Assembly (NCBI GenBank): GCA_020062205.1
Contig: JAGUWT010000034.1
Location: 1-5,178 of the forward strand
Source: Thermodesulfovibrionales bacterium
GTDB taxonomy: Bacteria; Nitrospirota; Thermodesulfovibrionia; Thermodesulfovibrionales; SM23-35
Length of the DNA stretch: 5,178 bases
Reading direction: 5' to 3'
In this document: positions 1 through 5,178 of the stretch, in pieces
How positions within the stretch are numbered: position 1 is the first letter of the stretch
How the letters are laid out: the number at the start of each line of letters is the position of its first letter
Notes under the pieces: model-generated
What the model was told of the DNA's origin: nothing
Database searches by the model: none
What the model saw: only the letters and a program-made list of their open reading frames with translations
Program-made: the position numbers and the translations under genes

Positions 1-764
1 TCCTCGAATATGATGGAACAGCCTATCATGGATGGCAGATTCAGAAAGACAGGCTTACCATTCAGGGTGTCATTGAAGACAGGATATTAAAGATTACAAA
101 AGAACAATCGAGGGTTATAAGTGCAAGCCGGACAGATGCAGGTGTACACGCACTCGGCCAGGTTGCAGCATTCAGAACAACATCGAGACTTGATCCTGAA
201 ACAATAAAAAAGGCATTAAATGCCGTACTTCCGCAGGATGTCAGAATTCTTGAGGCATCTGAGGTTGATGATTCATTTAATCCAAGAGGTGATGCGGTAA
301 AGAAAAGCTATTTTTATATCATTGCAAACCAGAGAAAATCATCAGTTTTTCTCTACAGGTATTCATGGCTGGTGATACAGCACCTTGATATACAGTCTAT
401 TATCGAAGCATCGCAGGTTCTTATCGGCAAACATGATTTTTCTTCTTTTATGGGGACTGGCAGCAGGATAAAAAATCCTGTTAGGGAAATCTTTTCTTTG
501 AACATCGGAAAGGTTGATAAGATTGATTTTATGACAGCCAACATAAAAGGTGATTTTATAAAGATACGGATAGAGGCAGATGGTTTCCTCAGACACATGG
601 TGAGGAATATTGTTGGCACCATCGTAGAGATTGGAAGAGGGAGGATTTCTGCAGACAGGATGAAAGAGATACTCGAATCACAGGACAGGAGGAATGCCGG
701 TCAAACCGCTCCTGCTAACGGTCTTTTTCTCGAAAAGGTTATTTATACTGAGCAAGAGAAATAA
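1..764 (+). CDS. truA: tRNA pseudouridine synthase A (TruA), 5'-truncated by window edge
   Basis: The reading frame is open from base 3 to a TAA at 762-764, giving 253 visible residues; the start codon lies a few codons upstream of the window. TruA converts uridines 38, 39 and 40 in the tRNA anticodon stem-loop to pseudouridine in the cytoplasm. The family hallmarks are visible. An N-terminal YDGTAYHGWQ motif lies at visible residues 3-12. The catalytic segment SRTDAGVHALGQ follows, with the nucleophilic Asp at visible residue 45 (codon 135-137). The HDFSSF segment and the C-terminal signature FLRHMVRNIVGT plus AGQTAPANGLFL come later. The visible length plus the missing few residues matches the usual 240-270 aa, so the gene looks intact apart from the edge. 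A much shorter GTG-initiated frame at 372 is only the 3' half of the same protein. The next gene is 328 bp away behind its own promoter, so truA is not obviously part of the chaperone operon. Confidence 0.96.
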   Translation, partial: LEYDGTAYHGWQIQKDRLTIQGVIEDRILKITKEQSRVISASRTDAGVHALGQVAAFRTTSRLDPETIKKALNAVLPQDVRILEASEVDDSFNPRGDAVKKSYFYIIANQRKSSVFLYRYSWLVIQHLDIQSIIEASQVLIGKHDFSSFMGTGSRIKNPVREIFSLNIGKVDKIDFMTANIKGDFIKIRIEADGFLRHMVRNIVGTIVEIGRGRISADRMKEILESQDRRNAGQTAPANGLFLEKVIYTEQEK

Positions 765-795
765 TTTCTAATGGATTCAACTTTCTTGCTCCGAC

Positions 796-893
796 CGTTT
801 CCGTCATTCTGGCTTGTCCAGAATCTTTCTGAATGATTCCTGACAAGCGGGAATGACACCTGGTGGAAACGATTTCAGACAAGCTGGAATGAC
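796..893. repeat. Cluster of three related arms (GTCATTC.../...GAATGAC) forming a stem-loop plus a direct copy
   Basis: Arm 1 (803-825) and arm 2 (835-857) are inverted with 19 of 23 positions complementary and a 9-nt loop (826-834). Outside them, CGTTTCC (796-802) can also pair with GGAAACG (865-871) across a 7-nt bulge (858-864). Arm 3 (871-893) is a direct copy of arm 2, matching 20 of 23 with a 36-bp offset, so it could compete for pairing with arm 1. Arm 3 is followed by GTTTT (894-898), so an arm 1/arm 3 hairpin would resemble a weak intrinsic terminator for truA. Small elements with GTCATTC...GAATGAC ends are often dispersed many times in the genomes of Nitrospirota and Deltaproteobacteria-like lineages, from general recollection. 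Copy number cannot be judged from this window. Confidence 0.65.
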
Positions 894-941
894 GTTTTAT
901 TCAAGCCTGCGTTTCATAAAATGAATATTTGATTAAATCCA

Positions 942-964
942 CGCAAACTAAAGTTTGCGGCTAC
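942..964. repeat. Short perfect palindrome with GGCTAC tail, likely dispersed repeat
   Basis: CGCAAACT (942-949) and AGTTTGCG (952-959) form a perfect 8-bp inverted repeat around AA, followed by GCTAC (960-964). The pattern (GC-ended palindrome, central AA, then GGCTAC) resembles small REP-like intergenic repeats of the form 'GCAGGCTAAAGCCTGCGGCTAC' that I recall from other bacterial genomes. A 2-nt loop is too tight for a good RNA hairpin, so the stem would lose one or two closing pairs. It could instead be a protein-binding palindrome, but it lies about 70 bp upstream of the -35 box. Confidence 0.5.
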
Positions 965-1027
965 TTCTTGGATAATTCAGGATAAATTATACCACGAGCT
1001 TGTAGTTATAAGCATCATAAAAGAATA

Positions 1028-1048
1028 CTTGACAAGCTTATACTCAAT
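1028..1048 (+). promoter_or_regulatory. Putative HAIR operator (HspR-associated inverted repeat)
   Basis: The sequence reads CTTGACA, seven bases, ACTCAAT. The published HspR operator consensus is CTTGAGT-N7-ACTCAAG. The half-site spacing is exactly seven, and 11 of the 14 half-site bases match, including the symmetric TTGA...TCAA core. The left half-site contains the TTGACA -35 hexamer and the right half-site lies in the promoter spacer, so bound HspR would block RNA polymerase. The gene for an HspR protein lies in the operon this site controls, which strongly supports the assignment and implies autoregulation. Binding itself is inferred. Confidence 0.85.
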
Positions 1049-1057
1049 TATTATGAT
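1029..1057 (+). promoter_or_regulatory. Sigma70-type promoter of the dnaJ-hspR-clpB operon
   Basis: A perfect -35 hexamer TTGACA (1029-1034) is followed by an optimal 17-bp spacer and a -10 hexamer TATGAT (1052-1057), one mismatch from TATAAT. Transcription would start near 1064 and give a leader of roughly 30 nt before the GTG start of dnaJ. There is no heat-shock sigma32 -10 pattern (CCCCAT) and no CIRCE element. Heat control therefore most likely works by relief of HspR repression at the overlapping operator rather than through an alternative sigma factor. Confidence 0.85.
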
Positions 1058-1072
1058 ATGAACAAATTGATT

Positions 1073-1081
1073 AGGAAAGGA
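1073..1081 (+). promoter_or_regulatory. Ribosome binding site of dnaJ (AGGAAAGGA)
   Basis: Purine-rich AGGAAAGGA ends 11 nt before the GTG at 1093, slightly farther than optimal. No ATG or other start in the same frame lies between it and the GTG. The GTG is followed at once by the conserved J-domain opening KDYYEILGV, which fixes the start. Confidence 0.7.
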
Positions 1082-1092
1082 TAGCCCCTGCT

Positions 1093-2175
1093 GTGAAAGA
1101 CTATTATGAGATACTTGGAGTAAGCAAAAGTGCCTCTCAGGATGAAATAAAGAAGGCGTATAGAAAGCTTGCGCGCAAATATCATCCTGACCTGAATCCG
1201 GGAGACAAGACTGCAGAGCAGAAGTTCAAAGAACTGAATGAGGCGTATGAGGTGCTGAGCGACCAGAAGAAAAGGGCTGACTATGACCAGTTCGGCCGTT
1301 CTCCTTTTGAGGGTGGAGGACGCGGGTTTGAAGGGTTCAGGACGCACGACTTCAGGGACACCTTTGACTTTGGTGGTTTTGGCGATATTTTCTCAGATTT
1401 TTTTGGGACAAAGATAAGACCTGAAACAACACCTGTAAAGGGACCTGATATGCTTATGAGACTCGATCTCTCCCTTGAAGAGGCATTCTCTGGGGTAACA
1501 AAACCAATTACCTTTAATAGAGATGTTACCTGTCAAACATGTACTGGCTCAGGAGCTGGGGCATACCAGGTATGTGATGCATGTAAGGGCACAGGAGGAA
1601 GCACAAAAACATCGAAGGGTTTCTTCAAGATGGTACAACCCTGTACTGCTTGCGGGGGTACAGGCAGGAAGGTAACAAAGGTTTGTTCTTCATGTGGAGG
1701 GAGTGGAAAAAAATTTCAGACAGAAACGGTAAAGGTAAAAATCCCAAGAGGTGCTGACACAGGGTCAAAAGTTCGGTTAAGAGGTATGGGCAGCGCAGGA
1801 TCTGGTGGTGGTCCAACAGGAGACTTTCTTATCGAAATCAATGTACTACCTCATCCGATATTTAAGAGAAAAGGCGACGACATTTCCCTTGATCTCCCGG
1901 TGACCTTTGGCGAGGCTGCCCTTGGTGCGAAGATTGAGGTTCCCACGATAGATGGAATCGCAGCAATGACATTACCACCAGGTACACAGTGTAGGCAGAG
2001 GTTTAAACTTTCGGGAAAGGGTTTCCCTTCACCAAAGAGCGGGGTAAGGGGCAACCAGTATGTTGATATAAAGATAGTTGTGCCAAAGGATATTCCCAAT
2101 AAGGCAAAAGAGGCAATAAAAGATATTGAGTCTCTTTATAAAGAAAATCCCCGGGAAGGGATGGTGAAAAAATAA
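1093..2175 (+). CDS. dnaJ: Chaperone protein DnaJ (class I/type A Hsp40)
   Basis: This 360-aa cytoplasmic co-chaperone stimulates the DnaK ATPase and delivers unfolded clients to it. A J-domain spans residues 3-67, with the essential HPD tripeptide at 31-33. A Gly/Phe-rich linker follows (68-105, including GGFGDIFSDFFG). The zinc domain has four CxxCxGxG modules: C147/C150, C161/C164, C184/C187 and C198/C201. The two-part C-terminal substrate-binding and dimerisation region (about 115-146 and 208-340) carries the usual PGTQ and LSGKGFPS segments. All eight zinc cysteines are present, so this is a true DnaJ and not the zinc-less CbpA that accompanies hspR in Helicobacter. Modules 1 and 2 are 14 residues apart instead of 17 as in E. 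coli. Length is slightly below the usual 370-380 aa. The start is GTG. It is first in the operon, and its stop overlaps the hspR ATG. A second dnaJ beside dnaK elsewhere in the genome is possible. Confidence 0.95.
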   Translation: MKDYYEILGVSKSASQDEIKKAYRKLARKYHPDLNPGDKTAEQKFKELNEAYEVLSDQKKRADYDQFGRSPFEGGGRGFEGFRTHDFRDTFDFGGFGDIFSDFFGTKIRPETTPVKGPDMLMRLDLSLEEAFSGVTKPITFNRDVTCQTCTGSGAGAYQVCDACKGTGGSTKTSKGFFKMVQPCTACGGTGRKVTKVCSSCGGSGKKFQTETVKVKIPRGADTGSKVRLRGMGSAGSGGGPTGDFLIEINVLPHPIFKRKGDDISLDLPVTFGEAALGAKIEVPTIDGIAAMTLPPGTQCRQRFKLSGKGFPSPKSGVRGNQYVDIKIVVPKDIPNKAKEAIKDIESLYKENPREGMVKK

Positions 2176-2522
2176 TGACTATAAGAGACAAAAAACAACC
2201 TTTATATACCATAAGCATTGTATCTGAGATACTTCATGTCCATCCACAGACCCTCAGGTTATATGAGAGAGAGGGTCTTGTGACTCCAAAGAGGACAAGG
2301 AGAGTGAGGCTTTATTCAGAAGAGGATGTAGAAAGGCTTGGCATGATAATCAGGCTAACGCGTGAACTTGGTGTCAACAAGGCAGGAGTTGAGGTGATAC
2401 TCAGGATGCGGCACAGGCTCGAGGCCATGCAAAAGGAGATGGAAGATATGATGAATTGTCTCGAAGATGAAATGCGAAAAGACTTTGCTGAGAGACTTAA
2501 AAGGATTTTTTTTGAAGATTAA
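2175..2522 (+). CDS. hspR: Heat-shock repressor HspR, MerR-family HTH protein
   Basis: This 115-aa protein has a MerR-type winged helix-turn-helix at the N-terminus. The opening YTISIVSEIL and the HspR-like recognition region HPQTLRLYEREGLVTPKRT cover about residues 11-41, and the wing with RLYSEEDVERL runs to about residue 55. The segment after it, LTRELGVNKAGVEVIL (61-76), is very typical of HspR. The C-terminal part (77-112) is a charged, Met- and Glu-rich helix likely to form the dimerisation coiled coil. HspR represses chaperone genes by binding HAIR sites; in Streptomyces DnaK acts as its co-repressor. A HAIR-like site lies over the promoter of this operon, so the gene is probably autoregulated. 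The ATG overlaps the dnaJ stop codon (TAATG), implying translational coupling; GGTGA (2163-2167) lies 7 nt before it as a modest ribosome binding site. No metal-binding cysteine cluster is present (one Cys, residue 95), which argues against a metal-sensing MerR protein. Confidence 0.93.
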   Translation: MTIRDKKQPLYTISIVSEILHVHPQTLRLYEREGLVTPKRTRRVRLYSEEDVERLGMIIRLTRELGVNKAGVEVILRMRHRLEAMQKEMEDMMNCLEDEMRKDFAERLKRIFFED

Positions 2523-2527
2523 GGAGG
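2521..2527 (+). promoter_or_regulatory. Strong Shine-Dalgarno of clpB overlapping the hspR stop
   Basis: AAGGAGG is a near-perfect anti-16S match six bases before the clpB ATG at 2534, and its first two bases belong to the hspR TAA stop (2520-2522). Ribosomes ending hspR would sit on this site, which favours coupled or high translation of clpB. Confidence 0.88.
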
Positions 2528-2533
2528 ATATTC

Positions 2534-5170
2534 ATGGACAAACTTACGATAAAAAGTCAGGAGGCGATACAGTCAGCCCAGAGGCTTACAGAGAAGAAAG
2601 GCAACCAGCAACTTGATGCTGAACACCTTTTCTGGGCATTACTTGATGATGAAGAAGGTGTTGCTTCTCAAATACTCAAGAAAATTGGAATAAATACATC
2701 AGCATTACAAAAGGATGTTGAAGAGGCAATAGATAAATTCCCAAAGGTCATTGGTGCAACACCCCTCGGCCAGATTTATGTATCACCTCGATTAAAAGAG
2801 GTATTTGAAAATGCAACAAAAGAGGCAGCCCACCTCAAAGATGAATATGTGAGTGTCGAACATCTCCTTCTTGCACTTCTCTCAATTGGAGGTCCATGTT
2901 CTGAGCTTTTAAAGAGATATGGGGCTACTGCTGATAAATTGCTCTCGGCTATGAGGGAAATAAGAGGTGCACAAAGCGTGACAGACCCAAATCCTGAAGA
3001 AAAATATCAGGCGCTGAAGAGATACAGCCGTGACCTGACAGAACTCGCAAAAAAAGGGAAGCTCGATCCTGTCATTGGAAGAGATGATGAAATAAGAAGG
3101 ATTATTCAGGTTCTCTCAAGACGAACAAAAAATAATCCTGTGCTGATTGGTGAGCCTGGTGTTGGTAAGACTGCAATTGCAGAAGGGCTTGCACAGAGGA
3201 TCGTTGCAGGAGATGTACCAGAGACATTAAAAGATAAAAAGGTAGTTGCACTTGATATGGGTGCAATTGTTGCCGGTTCGAAATTCAGGGGAGAGTTTGA
3301 AGAGAGATTAAAGGCTGTCCTGAAGGATATAGAGCAGTCAGAGGGAAAGGTTATACTCTTCATAGATGAACTCCACACCCTTGTTGGTGCAGGAGCAGCA
3401 GAAGGTGCGATTGATGCATCAAACATGCTCAAACCAGCGCTTGCACGGGGAGACCTCAGGTGTGTCGGGGCAACGACCATTGATGAGTACAGGAAGCATA
3501 TAGAAAAAGATCCTGCATTCGAAAGGAGGTTCCTGCCTGTCCTTATTAAGGAGCCAGGTGTTGAAGGCACCATATCAATCCTGCGCGGTCTGAAGGAACG
3601 GTATGAGGTTCATCATGGTGTAAAGATTAAGGATTCAGCTTTAATTTCAGCAGCCATATTGTCAAACAGGTATATAACAGACCGGTTCCTTCCTGACAAG
3701 GCAATAGACCTTATTGACGAGTCAGCATCAAAACTCAGGATGGAGATTGACAGTATGCCGATTGAGCTTGACGAGATCGAAAGAAAACTAAGACAACACG
3801 AAATAGAAAAACAGGCTGTGATGAGGGAAGATTCAAAGGAATCCAGGGATAAGCTAAAAAAGATAATGAAGGAAATGGCTGAGCTCCAGGTAAAGCGTGA
3901 TGAATTAAGAGCACAGTGGCTGAGTGAAAAGGAGATCATTGCAAAGATACGAGATTACAAGGAACAGATCGAGAAGACAAAGATAGATTCAGAGAGGGCA
4001 GAGCGTGAAGGAGACCTGACAAAAGCAGCGGAACTCAGGTATGGAAGATTACTTGAACTACAGAAGTCACTCGAAGAGGAAAACAAAAAGCTTCTCAAGG
4101 CACAGAAGCAAAGAAAGATGCTGAAGGAAGAAGTAGACGAAGAGGATATTGCAGAGGTCGTTTCGAAATGGACAGGAATACCAGTAAGCAGAATGCTCGA
4201 AGGTGAAGTACAAAAGCTGCTTCATATGGATGAGCGTCTCAGGCAGAGGGTTGTCGGACAAGACGAGGCGATTGAAGCAGTATCAAATGCTGTCAGACGT
4301 GCACGTGCAGGTATTCAGGACCCGAACAGACCTATTGGCTCCTTTATCTTTCTCGGTCCTACAGGTGTTGGAAAAACCGAACTTGCAAGGGCACTTGCTG
4401 AATTCCTTTTTGATGATGAGAACGCAATGATACGGATAGACATGTCTGAATATCAGGAGCGTCATACGGTCTCAAGACTTATCGGTGCACCTCCTGGATA
4501 TGTGGGATATGAAGAAGGCGGCCAGCTTACCGAGGCTGTGAGGAGAAAGCCTTATTCTGTCATCCTCTTTGATGAGGTTGAGAAGGCACATCCAGAGGTC
4601 TTCAATCTCCTGCTGCAGCTCCTTGATGATGGAAGGCTCACTGACAGCCATGGAAGGACAGTTGATTTCAGGAATGCAGTAGTTATTATGACATCGAATA
4701 TAGGCAGCACCCATATACAGGAGATGCTTGAAGAGAGGCTCAGGAGACCTGCTGCTTATTGGGTAAGCAGTAATGCTGAACTGAAGGAAAAGATTATGGA
4801 AGACCTGAAGGCATTCTTCAGGCCTGAATTCCTGAACAGGGTTGATGAGATCATTATCTTCAATCCTTTGACAAAGGAACTCCTGAAACAGATTGTGGAG
4901 ATACAGGTGAACAGGATGAAGAAATTTATCAAGGAGAAGAATGTTGACATCAGATTGACAGATAGTGCCAAGGGTTATTTTGCAGACATTGGCTTTGATC
5001 CTGTCTATGGTGCAAGACCATTAAAGCGGGCGTTACAAAGGGAGATACTAAATCCCCTCGCACTGAAAATCCTTGACGGGACATTTAAAGAAGGTGATAC
5101 GGTCGAGGTTGATTTTGAAGAAGATAAACTCATATTCAGAAAGGAGGTGGTTGCGGAAATGGTAGCATAA
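2534..5170 (+). CDS. clpB: ATP-dependent disaggregase ClpB (Hsp100)
   Basis: This 878-aa AAA+ chaperone threads aggregated proteins through its hexameric pore and works with DnaK/DnaJ/GrpE. The double Clp-N repeat domain covers about 1-145. D1 has Walker A GEPGVGKT (206-213), Walker B with D278/E279, arginine fingers R331/R332 and pore loop KFRGEF with F251, where E. coli has Tyr. The ClpB-specific coiled-coil middle domain (about 409-527, including ELRYGR with Y503) separates it from ClpA and short Clp proteins. D2 has Walker A GPTGVGKT (608-615), pore GYVG (Y656), Walker B ending in E681, sensor MTSN (719-722) and arginine finger R769 in FRPEFLNR. No IGF/IGL-type ClpP-binding loop is apparent, as expected for ClpB. 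Numbering matches E. coli ClpB exactly to Y503, then shifts by 3, and by 13 at R769 because of an extra segment near 732-748. The C-terminus is about 8 residues longer than in E. coli. It is last in the visible operon; only 8 bases follow the stop, so no terminator can be judged. Confidence 0.98.
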   Translation: MDKLTIKSQEAIQSAQRLTEKKGNQQLDAEHLFWALLDDEEGVASQILKKIGINTSALQKDVEEAIDKFPKVIGATPLGQIYVSPRLKEVFENATKEAAHLKDEYVSVEHLLLALLSIGGPCSELLKRYGATADKLLSAMREIRGAQSVTDPNPEEKYQALKRYSRDLTELAKKGKLDPVIGRDDEIRRIIQVLSRRTKNNPVLIGEPGVGKTAIAEGLAQRIVAGDVPETLKDKKVVALDMGAIVAGSKFRGEFEERLKAVLKDIEQSEGKVILFIDELHTLVGAGAAEGAIDASNMLKPALARGDLRCVGATTIDEYRKHIEKDPAFERRFLPVLIKEPGVEGTISILRGLKERYEVHHGVKIKDSALISAAILSNRYITDRFLPDKAIDLIDESASKLRMEIDSMPIELDEIERKLRQHEIEKQAVMREDSKESRDKLKKIMKEMAELQVKRDELRAQWLSEKEIIAKIRDYKEQIEKTKIDSERAEREGDLTKAAELRYGRLLELQKSLEEENKKLLKAQKQRKMLKEEVDEEDIAEVVSKWTGIPVSRMLEGEVQKLLHMDERLRQRVVGQDEAIEAVSNAVRRARAGIQDPNRPIGSFIFLGPTGVGKTELARALAEFLFDDENAMIRIDMSEYQERHTVSRLIGAPPGYVGYEEGGQLTEAVRRKPYSVILFDEVEKAHPEVFNLLLQLLDDGRLTDSHGRTVDFRNAVVIMTSNIGSTHIQEMLEERLRRPAAYWVSSNAELKEKIMEDLKAFFRPEFLNRVDEIIIFNPLTKELLKQIVEIQVNRMKKFIKEKNVDIRLTDSAKGYFADIGFDPVYGARPLKRALQREILNPLALKILDGTFKEGDTVEVDFEEDKLIFRKEVVAEMVA

Positions 5171-5178
5171 AAAATTCA

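Larger units (their letters stand above)
765..1092. other. Intergenic region between truA and the dnaJ-hspR-clpB operon
   Basis: This 328-bp stretch has no credible gene. In order it holds AT-rich sequence after the truA stop, a cluster of three related repeat arms (about 796-893), a short perfect palindrome (942-959), an AT-rich segment with small nested inverted repeats (997-1042), and the promoter, HspR operator, leader and ribosome binding site of dnaJ. There is no tRNA-like cloverleaf and no classical intrinsic terminator with a long U-tract directly after truA. The repeat arms are the only candidates for ending truA transcription. Confidence 0.85.

Noticed and set aside
353..622. Reverse-strand 89-aa open frame in truA
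   Set aside because: It is a shadow of the conserved TruA C-terminal domain with no independent support.
372..764. A separate 130-aa gene starting at GTG 372
   Set aside because: The same frame is open to the window start and encodes the catalytic N-terminal half of TruA, so this is an artefact of the missing start codon.
942..959. Intrinsic terminator at the short palindrome
   Set aside because: The loop of two bases is too small and no T-run follows.
968..993. A second promoter (TTGGAT with TATACC)
   Set aside because: The hexamers are only 14 bp apart and both are weak, while a near-ideal promoter lies just downstream.
999..1019. A second HAIR operator upstream of the first
   Set aside because: Only the left half (CTTGTAG) partly resembles the consensus; the right half at the required N7 spacing does not match.
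765..1092. CRISPR array or small RNA gene in the spacer
   Set aside because: Only three imperfect arms, one of them inverted, are present, with no regular repeat-spacer pattern and no separate promoter-terminator pair for a small RNA.
1051..1347. Reverse-strand 98-aa open frame over the dnaJ start and promoter
   Set aside because: It is antisense to the J-domain, runs into the promoter region, and has no recognisable domain or ribosome binding site that I could support.
3106..3573. Reverse-strand 155-aa open frame inside clpB
   Set aside because: It lies antisense to the highly conserved D1 ATPase region, is Ser/Pro-rich with no recognisable domain, and is explained by the codon pattern of clpB.
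4203..4430. Forward 75-aa open frame inside clpB in another frame
   Set aside because: It overlaps the conserved D2 Walker A region of clpB, and its protein has no recognisable features.

Overview
This window looks like ordinary chromosomal DNA from a mesophilic or moderately thermophilic bacterium of middling GC content. All four genes lie on the + strand. HspR-type repressors occur in Actinobacteria, Campylobacterota, Deinococcota, Nitrospirota and some Desulfobacterota. The moderate GC, Lys/Glu/Ile-rich proteins and small dispersed inverted repeats of the 'GTCATTC...GAATGAC' type would fit a Nitrospirota (Thermodesulfovibrio-like) or Desulfobacterota genome. That assignment is inference and weak.

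Layout. Bases 1-764 hold the 3' part of truA (tRNA pseudouridine synthase A); its start codon lies just upstream of the window. Bases 765-1092 are a 328-bp intergenic region. It carries a cluster of three related inverted/direct repeat arms (about 796-893), a short palindrome (942-959), and then a strong sigma70-type promoter (TTGACA, 17 bp, TATGAT; 1029-1057). Embedded in that promoter is a sequence that closely fits the HspR operator, HAIR (1028-1048). Bases 1093-5170 are a tight three-gene heat-shock operon: a class I dnaJ with a GTG start, hspR (MerR-family repressor), and clpB (Hsp100 disaggregase). The dnaJ stop and hspR start overlap in TAATG. The hspR stop overlaps the clpB Shine-Dalgarno sequence in TAAGGAGG.

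How the genes work together. DnaJ recruits DnaK to misfolded clients, and ClpB works with DnaK/DnaJ to pull polypeptides out of aggregates. HspR probably represses its own operon by binding the HAIR site over the -35 region, so DnaJ, HspR and ClpB would be induced together when HspR is inactivated by heat or sequestered. dnaK and grpE are not in the window and presumably lie elsewhere.

I see no novel system here. The most valuable point is the intact operator, promoter and repressor circuit, which can be read directly from the sequence. Smaller points are a roughly 10-residue extra segment in the ClpB D2 domain, a short zinc-module linker in DnaJ, and the repeats between truA and the operon.
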